DNA of 64,000 bases from JAUIET01 sp045105115 (GTDB lineage Bacteria; Pseudomonadota; Gammaproteobacteria; Pseudomonadales; JAUIET01): the NCBI GenBank assembly GCA_045105115.1, contig JBGCDE010000207.1, positions 1-64,000 on the forward strand, in the 5' to 3' direction. The notes beneath the pieces are model-generated. The model saw only the letters and a program-made list of their open reading frames with translations, did not search any database and was not told where the DNA came from. Position 1 is the first letter of the stretch. Every line of letters starts with the position of its first letter. Positions 46,801-55,773 of the stretch are shown in pieces. The position numbers and the translations under genes are program-made.

Positions 46801-47569
46801 GATTTGCGTAATCGTATCGTGGGTGTAGCGCTGACAGCTTAATGGAAATTCCAGGGCCATCTAAATGATCGCGATTTTCTGACAGTCGACCAATTTCATT
46901 AATCGCATCTTCATACGACTGCAAATACTCATCCGCCGCTGCCTGCGTGCGACTGGCCTCACCCAGCATGTCGTAACTGTAGCGATAACCACGTTGCTCT
47001 TGCGGAGCCGCATTTGCGCACGCTTCAGCGATGGTTTGGCCAAGCACAAACTGCGTGCCCATAATTCGCATTGCCTGGCGCATTGCAACGCGAATGACCG
47101 GCTCGCCCAAGCGACCAACCACTTTACCCAAACCCAAAAGACTGCGATTGCTTTCGCTTCGATTAAAGCCAACAACTTTGCCGGTTAAGAGTAAGCCCCA
47201 TGCAGAAGCATGGACGAAGAACGAATCCTGAGACTCCAGATTAGCCGCCCAGTCGCCTTTTAGAATTTTGTCCTGGATAAGTTTGTCGGCGGTGTCGTTA
47301 TCTGGCACTCTCAAAAGAGCCTCGGCCAAACACATGAGAACAATGCCTTCTTCGGAACTAAGATCGTATTCGTTTAGTAGAGCCTGAACACCTGACTCAC
47401 CCGAGGCAATCTCGCGCACTTGCCTGGACAAGCTGAGTGCGCGGCTTTGAATACGTTCTATGGCCTCGGCATCGCTTTGGGCAAGCGGCATAAGCCGCTT
47501 CAGCACCTCTTCTTCAGAGCTGCGGTGGTACCGCTTTATCGCGCCTCTGAGTTCACCAAGCTCCTGCAT
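43802..47569 (-). CDS. putA: Bifunctional proline dehydrogenase / L-glutamate gamma-semialdehyde dehydrogenase
   Basis: The frame is open from a TTG at 47584; the ATG at 47569 is an equally plausible start and gives 1255 residues. It begins straight with the PutA arm helices (EGIVLMCLAEALLRVPD), so the ribbon-helix-helix repressor domain of E. coli PutA is absent. The proline dehydrogenase barrel contains LVKGAYWDAEIKHAQ. The aldehyde dehydrogenase half has FTGSTATAQ, catalytic-region Glu779 (VAETGG) and nucleophile Cys813 (GQRCSA). A further C-terminal domain of about 200 residues follows, as in long PutAs. It oxidises proline to glutamate, passing electrons to quinone and NAD. Confidence 0.95.
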   Translation of the reverse strand: MQELGELRGAIKRYHRSSEEEVLKRLMPLAQSDAEAIERIQSRALSLSRQVREIASGESGVQALLNEYDLSSEEGIVLMCLAEALLRVPDNDTADKLIQDKILKGDWAANLESQDSFFVHASAWGLLLTGKVVGFNRSESNRSLLGLGKVVGRLGEPVIRVAMRQAMRIMGTQFVLGQTIAEACANAAPQEQRGYRYSYDMLGEASRTQAAADEYLQSYEDAINEIGRLSENRDHLDGPGISIKLSALHPRYDYANRERVYAELFPRLKQLVLLAKSYDIGVSIDAEEADRLELSLDLIERMYTDPELGDWGGFGVVVQAYQKRALDLVQWLVALARQEKRQLMVRLVKGAYWDAEIKHAQLEGLSGYPVFTRKATTDISYRACARVLLENRDVVYPQFATHNANSVSAILEIAGDHEAYEFQRLHGMGDELYDSLMADIKIPCRIYAPVGEHEDLLAYLVRRLLENGANTSFVNKIVDDSVPLETLVADPVAKATAWSQAHNPGIVLPADIYGAERRNSAGIDLSDESQHLELHDAIESWTAAAVEGAGKHLSVSREHAVHNPAKTSECLGYIALAEQEDCEHALVRSESARSDWSATSAEDRAKILCRFADALQAQEHKFIALCVKEAGKTINDGVGEVREAIDFCRYYAAQAKGLETRHPQLEALGTVLCISPWNFPLAIFLGQVTAALATGNCVIAKPAEQTSLVALSAARLLSECGLPEHVLQVVCARGVVAGDHLVPDARINAVMFTGSTATAQLIARRLADRPGPRVALVAETGGQNCMIADSTALTEQLVDDVISSGFQSAGQRCSALRVLYVQDDAAGKTIDMIAGAMQQLGIGDPSDLTTDVGPVIDQRALHALHSHVDYMDGLCAGGKARLVYECELGEQCSQGSFFAPRLYEIDSIDLLRGEVFGPVVHVVRYRSNEFDKVLEAVNSTGFGLTFGVHSRIDANCDKAARRVDAGNVYVNRNTIGAVVGVQPFGGHGLSGTGPKAGGPSYLYRLLRHKSTDSAVLLNSSLPQVFSHTAGTTHVSKELQIQKNDLLKRQSLWAAKPMAARWDIVQQALRDCDVSDAEWSRLSALVQYALLELDEPLEMKGPTGEQNLLSHIPRGLLCALSAGTGDELLPSVCMALVLGNVVLASVSAGAQPRPADLALQSISDKCYVVCELNNAADLAGFVALPAMNGLLSNVTGEQLSDLERQLRRRDGALLALINEPLGEPLLRRLVLEKHVSTDTTASGGNASLLALGEDSD

Positions 47570-47593
47570 ACTTTCACCCGACAATCACTGTAA

Positions 47594-49780
47594 TCAATGC
47601 CCGGAGTCAACAGACACTGCAGCTGCTTCCAGCAAACGTTTGCCTCGCCATGATTGCTGTATCACATACTGACGAATACGCTCAGCTTCCTCAGCGTCAA
47701 TAACATCTCCAAGTTGCGGCATACCGCGCTCTTTAAGAATGCCGTCGATCACCACGGACTGCCAGGCATTTGCGTCCTGCAAAAACGCGGAACCGCGAAG
47801 GTCAGGAATAAGCAAACCTGATACCGCGTTCAAGCCATGGCAACCCATGCAGAGATCTTGATAGCCGCGGAAACCTTTCTGCAAATCAGCCTCATTGGCC
47901 GTCAGCTTCGGAGGATTAAAGTTAACCACCCGCTGCCAGTCGACTGGCGGTAATTCCTGCTTGGCGCCCAGCTTGAACGTTAGCACCCGGCTCACATTTG
48001 GCAAACTGCCGTCTTGTACATACTCACCAAACACAAGCGCAAACGCACCACCCCAGCCAGCATTTACAGTGACATATTGCTCACCATCAATTGTGTACGT
48101 CATCGGCGGGGCAACCACACCAGTTTGTGCCGGGAAGTCCCATAATTTCTCACCATCACTGTCTCGATAAGCAACTACATTGCCATCTGCGGTGCCCTGA
48201 AAGACCAATCCGCCGGCCGTACTTAATATGCCACCGTTCCATGGCCCTTTGTGTTCTACGCGCCACGCTTCTTTTTGTGTAACAGGATCCCAGGCCAATA
48301 AACGCCCTTGAATCAAAGCACCCATGGCTTTGCGTTCAGCGTCGGCATCAGGCAGGCTGCCAACAATGCCATCGGTACCCAGGTTAGCTACACCGGGGCG
48401 ATACTTATAGTTTTCATCATTTCCGTACATGGCTGGAAAATCCAATACCGGTATATAAACCAGACCCGTTTGCTGGCTGAATGACATAGGGTGCCAGTTA
48501 TGGCCGCCTAGATAAGACGGGAAGATTAATGCAGGTGTTTCGGTGTAACGTGCACCGGGTAGCTCTACGGGTCGGCCTGTTTCCATGTCTACATGGCTCG
48601 CCCAAGTGAGGTTGATGAAATTATTGGCCGACAGAAGCTCGCCAGTCTCTCGATCGATCACGTAGAAGAAACCATTCTTCGGTGCTTGCATTAACACCTT
48701 GCGGTTTTTGCCGTCTAACTCTAACTCAGCCAGAATAATGTGCTGGGTTGCGGTGTAATCCCAGGTTTCACCCGGCGTGGTTTGATAATGCCAAACGTAG
48801 TCACCGGTATCGGGCTTGAGTGCAACGATTGATGAAAGGAACAGGTTATCGCCACCACCAGGTGATCGAATCGTTTGATTCCAGGGCGTGCCATTACCTA
48901 CGCCTATATAGAGCATGTCCAATTCGGCGTCATAGGCCATGGAATCCCACACGGTGCCACCACCACCGGCCGTCCACCATTCGCCTTTCCAGGTCTCAGC
49001 GGCCATTTTCATGGTGTCGTTTTCGAAGCCCTCTTCAGGGTTTCCAGGCACCGTGTAAAAACGCCATGCCATTGAGCCGTCATCAACGTTATATGCAGAA
49101 ATGAACCCGCGAACACCAAATTCGGCGCCGCCATTACCGATTAATACTTTGCCTTTGATGACACGCGGTGCACCGGTGATGGTGTAAGGCAGGCTGGCAT
49201 CAACCGTGGCAACATCCCAGAGTACCTTGCCATCTTTGGCATCCAGAGCAATGAGGCGCCCATCAAATGACCCAAGGAATACCTTACCCTGCCAAACAGC
49301 AACCCCTCTATTGACCGCGTCACAGCAGCCATGGCGTATTTTTTCGCGGGCAACTTGAGGATCATAGGTCCATAGCAAGGAACCATCACGGGCATCCAGT
49401 GCATGAACAATACTCCAGGCAGACGTTGTGTACATCACACCGTCTACCACAATTGGGGTGGCTTCAACGCCGCGCTTGGTGCCCAGATCAAATGACCAGG
49501 CCAAGCCCATATCAGCTACGTTTTCTGTGCTGATTTTATCCAGCGGGGAATAACGCTGCTCTTTATAAGTACGCCCATGAGCCATCCAACTACCAGGCTC
49601 TGCGTTGGCATTCAATAAACGAGACCCATCAACCGCAGCGGGCTGCTTTTTTTCCTGAATTGTCGGTGCAGCCGCCACATCACTGGCAGGTGCTTCCGTC
49701 TTGCCGCAGGCGACAGCTCCAATTAGAAAAATCGACAGAATAACGGCGCCAGAAGTGCGCGCTGAACATTGCTTCAACAT
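47594..49780 (-). CDS. PQQ-dependent alcohol dehydrogenase with fused cytochrome c (quinohemoprotein)
   Basis: A GTG at 49792 is in frame, but the ATG at 49780 has AGAGGTG nine bases upstream and a lipoprotein-like or secretory signal (SGAVILSIFLIGAVAC); 728 residues. The eight-bladed propeller includes the adjacent disulfide pair Cys152-Cys153 (HGCCDAVNRG) characteristic of PQQ alcohol dehydrogenases, GGGDNLFLSSIVALKPDTG near the active site, and several tryptophan-docking repeats. The C-terminal domain binds heme c at CMGCH (644-648). It would oxidise alcohols in the periplasm and pass electrons to the chain. No PQQ biosynthesis genes are in the window. It ends 24 bases before putA. Confidence 0.92.
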   Translation of the reverse strand: MLKQCSARTSGAVILSIFLIGAVACGKTEAPASDVAAAPTIQEKKQPAAVDGSRLLNANAEPGSWMAHGRTYKEQRYSPLDKISTENVADMGLAWSFDLGTKRGVEATPIVVDGVMYTTSAWSIVHALDARDGSLLWTYDPQVAREKIRHGCCDAVNRGVAVWQGKVFLGSFDGRLIALDAKDGKVLWDVATVDASLPYTITGAPRVIKGKVLIGNGGAEFGVRGFISAYNVDDGSMAWRFYTVPGNPEEGFENDTMKMAAETWKGEWWTAGGGGTVWDSMAYDAELDMLYIGVGNGTPWNQTIRSPGGGDNLFLSSIVALKPDTGDYVWHYQTTPGETWDYTATQHIILAELELDGKNRKVLMQAPKNGFFYVIDRETGELLSANNFINLTWASHVDMETGRPVELPGARYTETPALIFPSYLGGHNWHPMSFSQQTGLVYIPVLDFPAMYGNDENYKYRPGVANLGTDGIVGSLPDADAERKAMGALIQGRLLAWDPVTQKEAWRVEHKGPWNGGILSTAGGLVFQGTADGNVVAYRDSDGEKLWDFPAQTGVVAPPMTYTIDGEQYVTVNAGWGGAFALVFGEYVQDGSLPNVSRVLTFKLGAKQELPPVDWQRVVNFNPPKLTANEADLQKGFRGYQDLCMGCHGLNAVSGLLIPDLRGSAFLQDANAWQSVVIDGILKERGMPQLGDVIDAEEAERIRQYVIQQSWRGKRLLEAAAVSVDSGH

Positions 49781-49827
49781 GGCTAGGTTCACCTCTTATA
49801 TGTTTGCCGCAAGGCTATCACGTTTTC

Positions 49828-49836
49828 TGGTAAAAT
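49828..49836 (+). promoter_or_regulatory. Extended -10 promoter candidate for purC
   Basis: TGGTAAAAT matches an extended -10 element (TGnTATAAT) with one mismatch, 34 bases upstream of the purC ATG. No good -35 hexamer exists at normal spacing, as is usual for extended -10 promoters. The divergent quinohemoprotein gene starts 47 bases to the left. Confidence 0.4.
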
Positions 49837-49869
49837 CCGCTGCTTTCTTGGATTCCGGAACGCTGAACC

Positions 49870-50973
49870 ATGGGTCAAGCCGACAAAGTACTTGCTGTTA
49901 ACAATGATCTTCCAATCCGCACTGACGCCTCTATTCACAGTGGCAAAGTACGCTGTGTGTATTGGTTAAACGAAGCCGATAGCGCACGACTGATACGCGA
50001 GCGCGGCTATAACGTAGCCCCAAATGCGCCACTTGCGGTTATGGTGATTAGCGACCGTATTTCAGCATTTGAATGCATGTGGCGAGGCGAAGGCGGTATG
50101 GCAGGCGTTCCGAGCAAAGGAGCAGCACTGAACGCCATATCAAATCATTGGTTTGAGAGTTTCCGCGAAGCGGGACTGGCTGACAGTCACATTCTTGATG
50201 TGCCGCACCCCCTAGTGTGGATTGTACAAAAAGCTCGGCCGGTGATGATTGAAGCCATCGCCAGACAATACATTACCGGGTCTATGTGGCGCGGTTACCA
50301 GCGCGGCGAACGCGAAATTTGCGGCATTCAACTGCCCAATGACCTTGAAAAAGATCAACGCATGCCGGAACTTCTGATTACACCGTCAACCAAAGGTATT
50401 CTGACCGGCATTCCGGGCGTGCCCGAAATTGATGACGTCAACATCACACGCACCGACATTGAAATGAATTTTGATGCCTTCAAATTCAGCAACAAGGCCG
50501 ACATCTCTTTGTATGAAAAGTTACTCAGTGATGGTTTCAGCTTGATTAGCGATCGGCTCGCAAAGGTTGGACAAATATTTGTCGATACTAAATTCGAGTT
50601 TGGTTATGTTGATGATGCCAACGGCAATGAAAAACTCATCTATATGGATGAAGTAGGCACGCCTGATTCTTCGCGCATGTGGGACGCAGAAGCCTACCAA
50701 CAAGGAAAAGTGGTAGAAAACTCCAAAGAAGTCTTTCGCCAGGCCCTGCTCGCGCATTTTCCCGACCCGGACATTCTCACCAATAAAGATAGAATGGCTG
50801 AGCGCACACCGTTGGCAGAAGACAATGAGTTGCCATTGGATATTATGCAGAAGGTATCGGATACCTATGTTGATATGGCCGAAAAGATTATTGGCAGCAA
50901 GCTGGAAGTGTCAGATAACCCTAAAGCTGAAATTGTGGATGTATTGAACAGTGAATATGGTTTAATCAACTGA
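49870..50973 (+). CDS. purC: Phosphoribosylaminoimidazole-succinocarboxamide synthase, long form
   Basis: The 367-residue protein matches SAICAR synthase: SGKVRCVYWL at the glycine-loop position, VISDRISAFECMW, RQYITGSMWRGYQRGER, and KFEFGYVDDANGNEKLIYMDEVGTPDSSRMW with the metal and substrate residues. It is longer than the about 240-residue E. coli enzyme but similar to the long PurC of several marine gammaproteobacteria. It performs step 8 of purine synthesis, joining aspartate to CAIR with ATP. It stands alone between divergent and convergent neighbours and is followed by a terminator. Confidence 0.94.
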   Translation: MGQADKVLAVNNDLPIRTDASIHSGKVRCVYWLNEADSARLIRERGYNVAPNAPLAVMVISDRISAFECMWRGEGGMAGVPSKGAALNAISNHWFESFREAGLADSHILDVPHPLVWIVQKARPVMIEAIARQYITGSMWRGYQRGEREICGIQLPNDLEKDQRMPELLITPSTKGILTGIPGVPEIDDVNITRTDIEMNFDAFKFSNKADISLYEKLLSDGFSLISDRLAKVGQIFVDTKFEFGYVDDANGNEKLIYMDEVGTPDSSRMWDAEAYQQGKVVENSKEVFRQALLAHFPDPDILTNKDRMAERTPLAEDNELPLDIMQKVSDTYVDMAEKIIGSKLEVSDNPKAEIVDVLNSEYGLIN

Positions 50974-51004
50974 TAGGACGCTCATCAGAGCGCCCTTTTA
51001 TCAG
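50970..51004. terminator. Terminator between purC and the convergent OmpA-fusion gene
   Basis: GGACGCTC and GAGCGCCC form an 8-bp stem with one mismatch and an ATCA loop, followed on the plus strand by TTTT. An outer CTGATA/TATCAG pair extends the structure. It directly follows the purC stop and lies 11 bases before the stop of the gene on the other strand, so it probably serves mainly purC. Confidence 0.75.
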
Positions 51005-51014
51005 CTGTTTTCTT

Positions 51015-54000
51015 TTACTGGCAATCCATTTCATCCAATACCCGAAACTCCACGCGCCGGTTCTCGGCGCGGCCTTGCTCTGTGTCGTTGCTCGCGATCG
51101 GTCTTGATTCACCGTAGCCAGCCGCGCTAAGTTGCTGCGCGTTAACACCTCTATAAACCATATACCGGCGTACCGTTTCGGCGCGTCGTTTTGATAAGTC
51201 ATTGTTTGATTCTTCAGAACCCTGAGAATCAGTATGCGCCTGTATCTCAACAGCTGCATTCGACGCTTGTTTGAGAGCGCTTGCAAACGGCAACAGTGCT
51301 TCTTGTGCCGCCCGCGATAATGCTGCAGAGCCGCTTGGGAAGTTAACACCCGGCACCGCACCGCTGAATTGATCACAAGACAGCTTCGCCATACGTTCCA
51401 TCGGTGCTTGCGCTATCGCTTCGCGTGGCTGTGGAATAGGCGCCGCTGGAATAGCGGGTGCGGCCACTTCACCTCTTTCCGGTGGCGCTATCAGCGCAGT
51501 TCGCTTAGGACGTTCACCACCAAAGTAGCGGTTGATCGACGCAGCGGCGTACCAGGCATCAGCATCATAGTGATCAAAATCAAGACGAATAAACCAGGGG
51601 GAACCTGGCGAGTGAAATTGTGCGCCCACGCCTAATGCGAGCTGTACGTCAGTCACTTCATCAAAACGCACCGTACCGCCATCATCTTCTGCTTTGTTGT
51701 TAATGGCGGCCGCACCGGCCTTGGCGTATACATTCCACCATGAATCTGGTTTTCGCAACAAATAGCCGGCCATCAGTGAAGGTACCTGATAGCTAATCGC
51801 TGCATCGGGATAGGCGCGATCCAGAGCCGGAACTCTATTACCCAGACCAGCCTCGCCGATGTCAGCGTACTTTAATTCCGCAAACCAATGCGGCTTAAAA
51901 TGCCAACCTACCATTAGCTCCCAGCCGTCGGACGCATCATCATCCGTGCTCCAGCCATTGGACTCGCGCTCTGGATCGACGTGCGACGCACCATATCCGA
52001 TACCAACATACCAACAGTCTCTAAACGCATTGGCGTCTTCGATTTCAAGACCACAATCGGTTTTGTCTGACGCCTTACTGCTTGGCGCTGTGGTTAACAA
52101 GCAAAGCACTAACAGACTGAGCAAAGAACCAAGCCCTGCGGCACCGCCACCGCCATCTACCGAGGTAATCAGCTCCCCGTCGGTATCGGCCTGCAAGCGA
52201 TCTGGAATACCATCGTTATTGAAATCTCCGCCGTCTTCACTTTCTAGCGCGTCACTAAAGCCATCATTGTCGCTGTCTGTATCGCGAAAGTCCGCTAAAC
52301 CGTCGGCATCAGTGTCGACAGGCATCGCTGGAGTAGCACCCGCCTCCACTGCGTCGGGAATACCGTCATTGTCACTGTCGGTATCCATGTCGTCGTTATT
52401 GCCATCAGCGTCAGTATCAACACCCATCTCAACGGAGTCAGGGATGCCATCCGTATCAGAGTCAGCGTTCGGATCAGGTCCTGGGCCCGGATCGGGATCA
52501 GGGCCATCGTCAACATCGTCAGCGGCATTGCCGGCCGTAGGATCAGTTCCATTGGTCAGCACTTCAGTGCCATCAGCGACAGTGCCATCGACAGTATCGG
52601 TATCCAGCGGATCCGTTGCACCAATACCAGTCAGCGGACCACTGCCGGCGACCTCTGTGCCGTCATTCAGCCCGTCACCATCGGTGTCGGCGTTATTCGG
52701 GTCGGTTTCACCCGTGCCTGCGCTATTGCTATCGCCAATAGTATTGACTGCGGCACCATCACCGTTGGCGTCTTCCTCACCGTCTTGCAGACCGTCGTCG
52801 TCGCTGTCGGGATCACTTGGGTCCGTCGTTGATGCCGGGTCGGCGTCAATAACAAACACAGGGGATGCAGGATCAGTCCCGGTAAACGGTGTTGCATTGT
52901 CGTCGCTGTTACCCGCCGCAACAGCAACCGTGACACCTAGCTCCAGGCCATCTGAAAGACCATCGTTATCGCTGTCAGGATTCAGGGCATCTGTCTCATC
53001 ACCGGTAAATGGCAAGCCGTCACCGCCGAGTTGTTCAGCGCCGTCAGCAAGCCCATCGTCATCGCTGTCGGCATCAAGCGGTGAAGTATCACCCGCATCC
53101 AGCGAATCGTCATTACCCAATTCGTCACCGTCTTCGATACCGTCATTATCAGTATCAGGGTCGGCTGGATCGGTACCTAGAATCATTTCCTGAGCATCAC
53201 TGATGCCATCATCATCAGTATCAACGCCAACATCATCACCACCCATACCTGGGGTTGGATCAGTCGCATTGGCCAGCACTTCCGTGCCGTCTTGTATTCC
53301 GCCGTCGTCAGTGTCTGTATCCAATGGATCAGTAGCACCCAACGCTGCAAGCGGTCCGCTGGCATTTACCTCCTGACCATCGAGCAAACCATCACCGTCA
53401 GTGTCAGGGTTGCGGGGGTCAGTTTCACCGGCACCCATTGCACCCGTTCCAGCGATAGTATTTGCGGTTGCTCCGTCGCCATTGGCATCTTCAGCGCCAT
53501 CAGACAAACCGTCCGCATCGGTGTCTGCGTTACTCGGGTCAGTAGTACTTGCTGGATCTGCATCAACAATAAAGTTTGCCGAACCAGGATCCGTACCTGT
53601 GAACGCAACGCCTGTTCCTGCACTGGTGCCACCTGGCACGGGCATGGTTACACCAGCTTCAGTGCCATCATTCAAGCCATCAGCATCTGAGTCTGGATCA
53701 AGTGGGTCAGTGGCATCACCGCCACCGGCTGCGCCGTCCAAGCCTAACACTTCAGCACCATCGCTCAGCCCGTCGTCATCGGTATCGGCGTCCAAAGGAT
53801 CACTGTCGCCCGCATCCAGACTGCCATCATTACCAACTTCAGTACCGTCGTCTATTCCATCATCATCGGTATCGGCGTCGTTAGGATCTGTTCCCAGCGC
53901 TGTTTCCTGGTCGTCGCTAAGTCCATCGCCATCAGAGTCAGAACCCGTATCATCGCCACCATTACCAGCAGTTGGGTCGGTGCTGTCAGCCAGAACTTCC

Positions 54001-55646
54001 GTACCGTCCTGCGTGCCGCCATCATCTGTGTCGGTGTCGAGCGGATCGGTAGCACCAATACCATTCAAAGGTCCGCTAGCATTCGCCTCGTCACCATCGG
54101 TCAAGCCGTCGCTGTCACTGTCTGTATTATTGGGGTCTGTTTCACCAGAGCCCATGGTAGCTGTTACACCAATTACGTTTACTGTGGCACCATCCTGATT
54201 AGCGTCTTCTACACCGTCGTCAAGACCGTCTGCATCCGTATCAACCATGGTTGGGTCTGTAGTGCTATCCGGATCTGCATCCCCAGCAAACATGCCAGTG
54301 GTGCCATCAAACGCAATACTGCTGCCATCAGAGACACCGGCTGCAACACCCGGAGCGGATACGCCGGCTTCAACACCGTCGCCGATCATGTCGCCGTCTG
54401 TATCAGCGTCAAGCGGGTCGGTTTGGCCAACACCTGCTAGCAAGCCAGTGCCATTTACTTCATCACCATCGTTCAGGCCGTCGTCATCGCTGTCGGCATC
54501 AAGCGGGTCGGTTTCGCCAGCGTCGAGTGTGGTGTCACCACCTAGCTCATCAAAGTCACTTAGACCATCGTTGTCACTGTCAGCGTCATCGGGATCTGTG
54601 CCTGCTGTTGCTTCTTCTGCATTGCTGAGGCCATCACCGTCATCGTCTGTGGCATTAAGCATGTCTAGCTCATCTATCGCCGCTGTGCTTGCCAGTACGG
54701 CACCCGAAGCGGCGTAGATATCGGCACCACCCGAACGCAAACCCTCATCATCATCGGTGTCTAGCGGAAAGTCGCTCAAGCCAACCAGGTCGTTAGCGTC
54801 AGTGACATCGTCTGGAAAGATCGAAATTCCGAAATAAGTCTGCCCGGGCGTAAGACCCAAATCTGTTCCCCAGCTAACCAGCGCTCCGCCCGGCGCTTCC
54901 ATTGAAGAACCCACATTTGGTGCGTTCTGGCCAGTAAAGCTCTGCGCAGGTGCGCTCGCAACCGTTCCTTCAGCAAGAAATCCATACTCTTGATCAGCAG
55001 CCGCTTCGGTCATATCTGCATTGCTGACAGCAACAAGCGTGCCGTAGCTTGCCGGATTACCCGCACCATCAAGGCTTAGAATCGCTGCTATCTGGGCACC
55101 GTTATTGGCCTGCTTCTCAATCAGCAGGTGACCGCCTTGGTCAATCAATCCAGCCGTGGTGGGTATAATCAGCCCGTCCGCAGTGATGTAATCAACCCGC
55201 TCAATATTGCCGGCAAATTGTGCTGTATCAGCCGTGTTCTTGAAGACATCCAGAATGCCGCGGTTCAGAAAGCGGCCAGTAAGGATTGAGTCGTAAGAGA
55301 ATTGCCCCGCTTCGAACGGGTACGAGCTTTGATAATCCAGTAAGCCAGGTGGATTACTCAGCTCTGCGAAGAACTTTGTCCGAGTGCCCGTGACTAATGT
55401 GTTGTCCATAACGCGAACTTGAACATCGAAATCTTGATACACCGACACTTCAAGACCACTGTTGAGTGTTGCCCCTGTAAGTACGATGTTAAGCCCATTT
55501 CCGAAGGTATAATTATCCGGACCGATGCTGTAATTGAACGGCATGGCAGGCTCAGTAACACTGCTTAAATTTGTCGTGCTATCCAATGCTGCCGATGGCA
55601 GACTGATGACGGCAGCAAGTAAGCCGGCCTTTAAATGATGATGCAT
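51015..55646 (-). CDS. Thrombospondin type-3 repeat / OmpA fusion outer-membrane protein
   Basis: A GTG at 55658 is in frame; the ATG at 55646 directly precedes the signal peptide (HHHLKAGLLAAVISLPSAA), giving 1543 residues. Order: an unrecognised beta-rich N-terminal domain (about 25-325); a long array of DxDxDGxxDxxE calcium-binding type-3 repeats (about 330-1160); a GGGG stretch and hydrophobic helix (about 1165-1187, GLGSLLSLLVLCLL); an OmpA-like beta-barrel (about 1200-1390, DCWYVGIGYG through a final YFGG); and a peptidoglycan-binding OmpA C-domain with QAHTDSQGS and LSKRRAETVRRY. The glycine-plus-helix block looks like a C-terminal sorting tail, here inside the chain. It could present the repeats at the surface while anchored to the wall. 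Confidence 0.88.
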   Translation of the reverse strand: MHHHLKAGLLAAVISLPSAALDSTTNLSSVTEPAMPFNYSIGPDNYTFGNGLNIVLTGATLNSGLEVSVYQDFDVQVRVMDNTLVTGTRTKFFAELSNPPGLLDYQSSYPFEAGQFSYDSILTGRFLNRGILDVFKNTADTAQFAGNIERVDYITADGLIIPTTAGLIDQGGHLLIEKQANNGAQIAAILSLDGAGNPASYGTLVAVSNADMTEAAADQEYGFLAEGTVASAPAQSFTGQNAPNVGSSMEAPGGALVSWGTDLGLTPGQTYFGISIFPDDVTDANDLVGLSDFPLDTDDDEGLRSGGADIYAASGAVLASTAAIDELDMLNATDDDGDGLSNAEEATAGTDPDDADSDNDGLSDFDELGGDTTLDAGETDPLDADSDDDGLNDGDEVNGTGLLAGVGQTDPLDADTDGDMIGDGVEAGVSAPGVAAGVSDGSSIAFDGTTGMFAGDADPDSTTDPTMVDTDADGLDDGVEDANQDGATVNVIGVTATMGSGETDPNNTDSDSDGLTDGDEANASGPLNGIGATDPLDTDTDDGGTQDGTEVLADSTDPTAGNGGDDTGSDSDGDGLSDDQETALGTDPNDADTDDDGIDDGTEVGNDGSLDAGDSDPLDADTDDDGLSDGAEVLGLDGAAGGGDATDPLDPDSDADGLNDGTEAGVTMPVPGGTSAGTGVAFTGTDPGSANFIVDADPASTTDPSNADTDADGLSDGAEDANGDGATANTIAGTGAMGAGETDPRNPDTDGDGLLDGQEVNASGPLAALGATDPLDTDTDDGGIQDGTEVLANATDPTPGMGGDDVGVDTDDDGISDAQEMILGTDPADPDTDNDGIEDGDELGNDDSLDAGDTSPLDADSDDDGLADGAEQLGGDGLPFTGDETDALNPDSDNDGLSDGLELGVTVAVAAGNSDDNATPFTGTDPASPVFVIDADPASTTDPSDPDSDDDGLQDGEEDANGDGAAVNTIGDSNSAGTGETDPNNADTDGDGLNDGTEVAGSGPLTGIGATDPLDTDTVDGTVADGTEVLTNGTDPTAGNAADDVDDGPDPDPGPGPDPNADSDTDGIPDSVEMGVDTDADGNNDDMDTDSDNDGIPDAVEAGATPAMPVDTDADGLADFRDTDSDNDGFSDALESEDGGDFNNDGIPDRLQADTDGELITSVDGGGGAAGLGSLLSLLVLCLLTTAPSSKASDKTDCGLEIEDANAFRDCWYVGIGYGASHVDPERESNGWSTDDDASDGWELMVGWHFKPHWFAELKYADIGEAGLGNRVPALDRAYPDAAISYQVPSLMAGYLLRKPDSWWNVYAKAGAAAINNKAEDDGGTVRFDEVTDVQLALGVGAQFHSPGSPWFIRLDFDHYDADAWYAAASINRYFGGERPKRTALIAPPERGEVAAPAIPAAPIPQPREAIAQAPMERMAKLSCDQFSGAVPGVNFPSGSAALSRAAQEALLPFASALKQASNAAVEIQAHTDSQGSEESNNDLSKRRAETVRRYMVYRGVNAQQLSAAGYGESRPIASNDTEQGRAENRRVEFRVLDEMDCQ

Positions 55647-55683
55647 AGTTTGTCCCACAGAAAAAACTTTTGTCGTTACCTAA

Positions 55684-55714
55684 TCCTTGCCTTAGGCGAT
55701 AATCCGCGCAAGGA
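55684..55714. promoter_or_regulatory. Inverted repeat in the divergent region before the OmpA-fusion gene
   Basis: TCCTTGC (55684-55690) and GCAAGGA (55708-55714) form a 7-bp perfect inverted repeat with a 17-base spacer in the 127-base region between the OmpA-fusion and ATP-grasp start codons. It could be an operator shared by both genes. Confidence 0.3.
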
Positions 55715-55773
55715 AATAGGAACAGTATAGGCAGCGATTTACAATAGTTTACAAACTAGGAAGTAATGCCATT

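Noticed and set aside
43802..47569. PutA as an autogenous repressor
   Set aside because: The N-terminus begins at the arm helices; the ribbon-helix-helix DNA-binding domain is missing, and the frame has a stop just upstream.
51859..54198. Long Ser/Pro-rich plus-strand frames opposite the TSP3 repeats
   Set aside because: They are mirror frames of the Asp-rich repeat coding strand, without start signals or recognisable domains.
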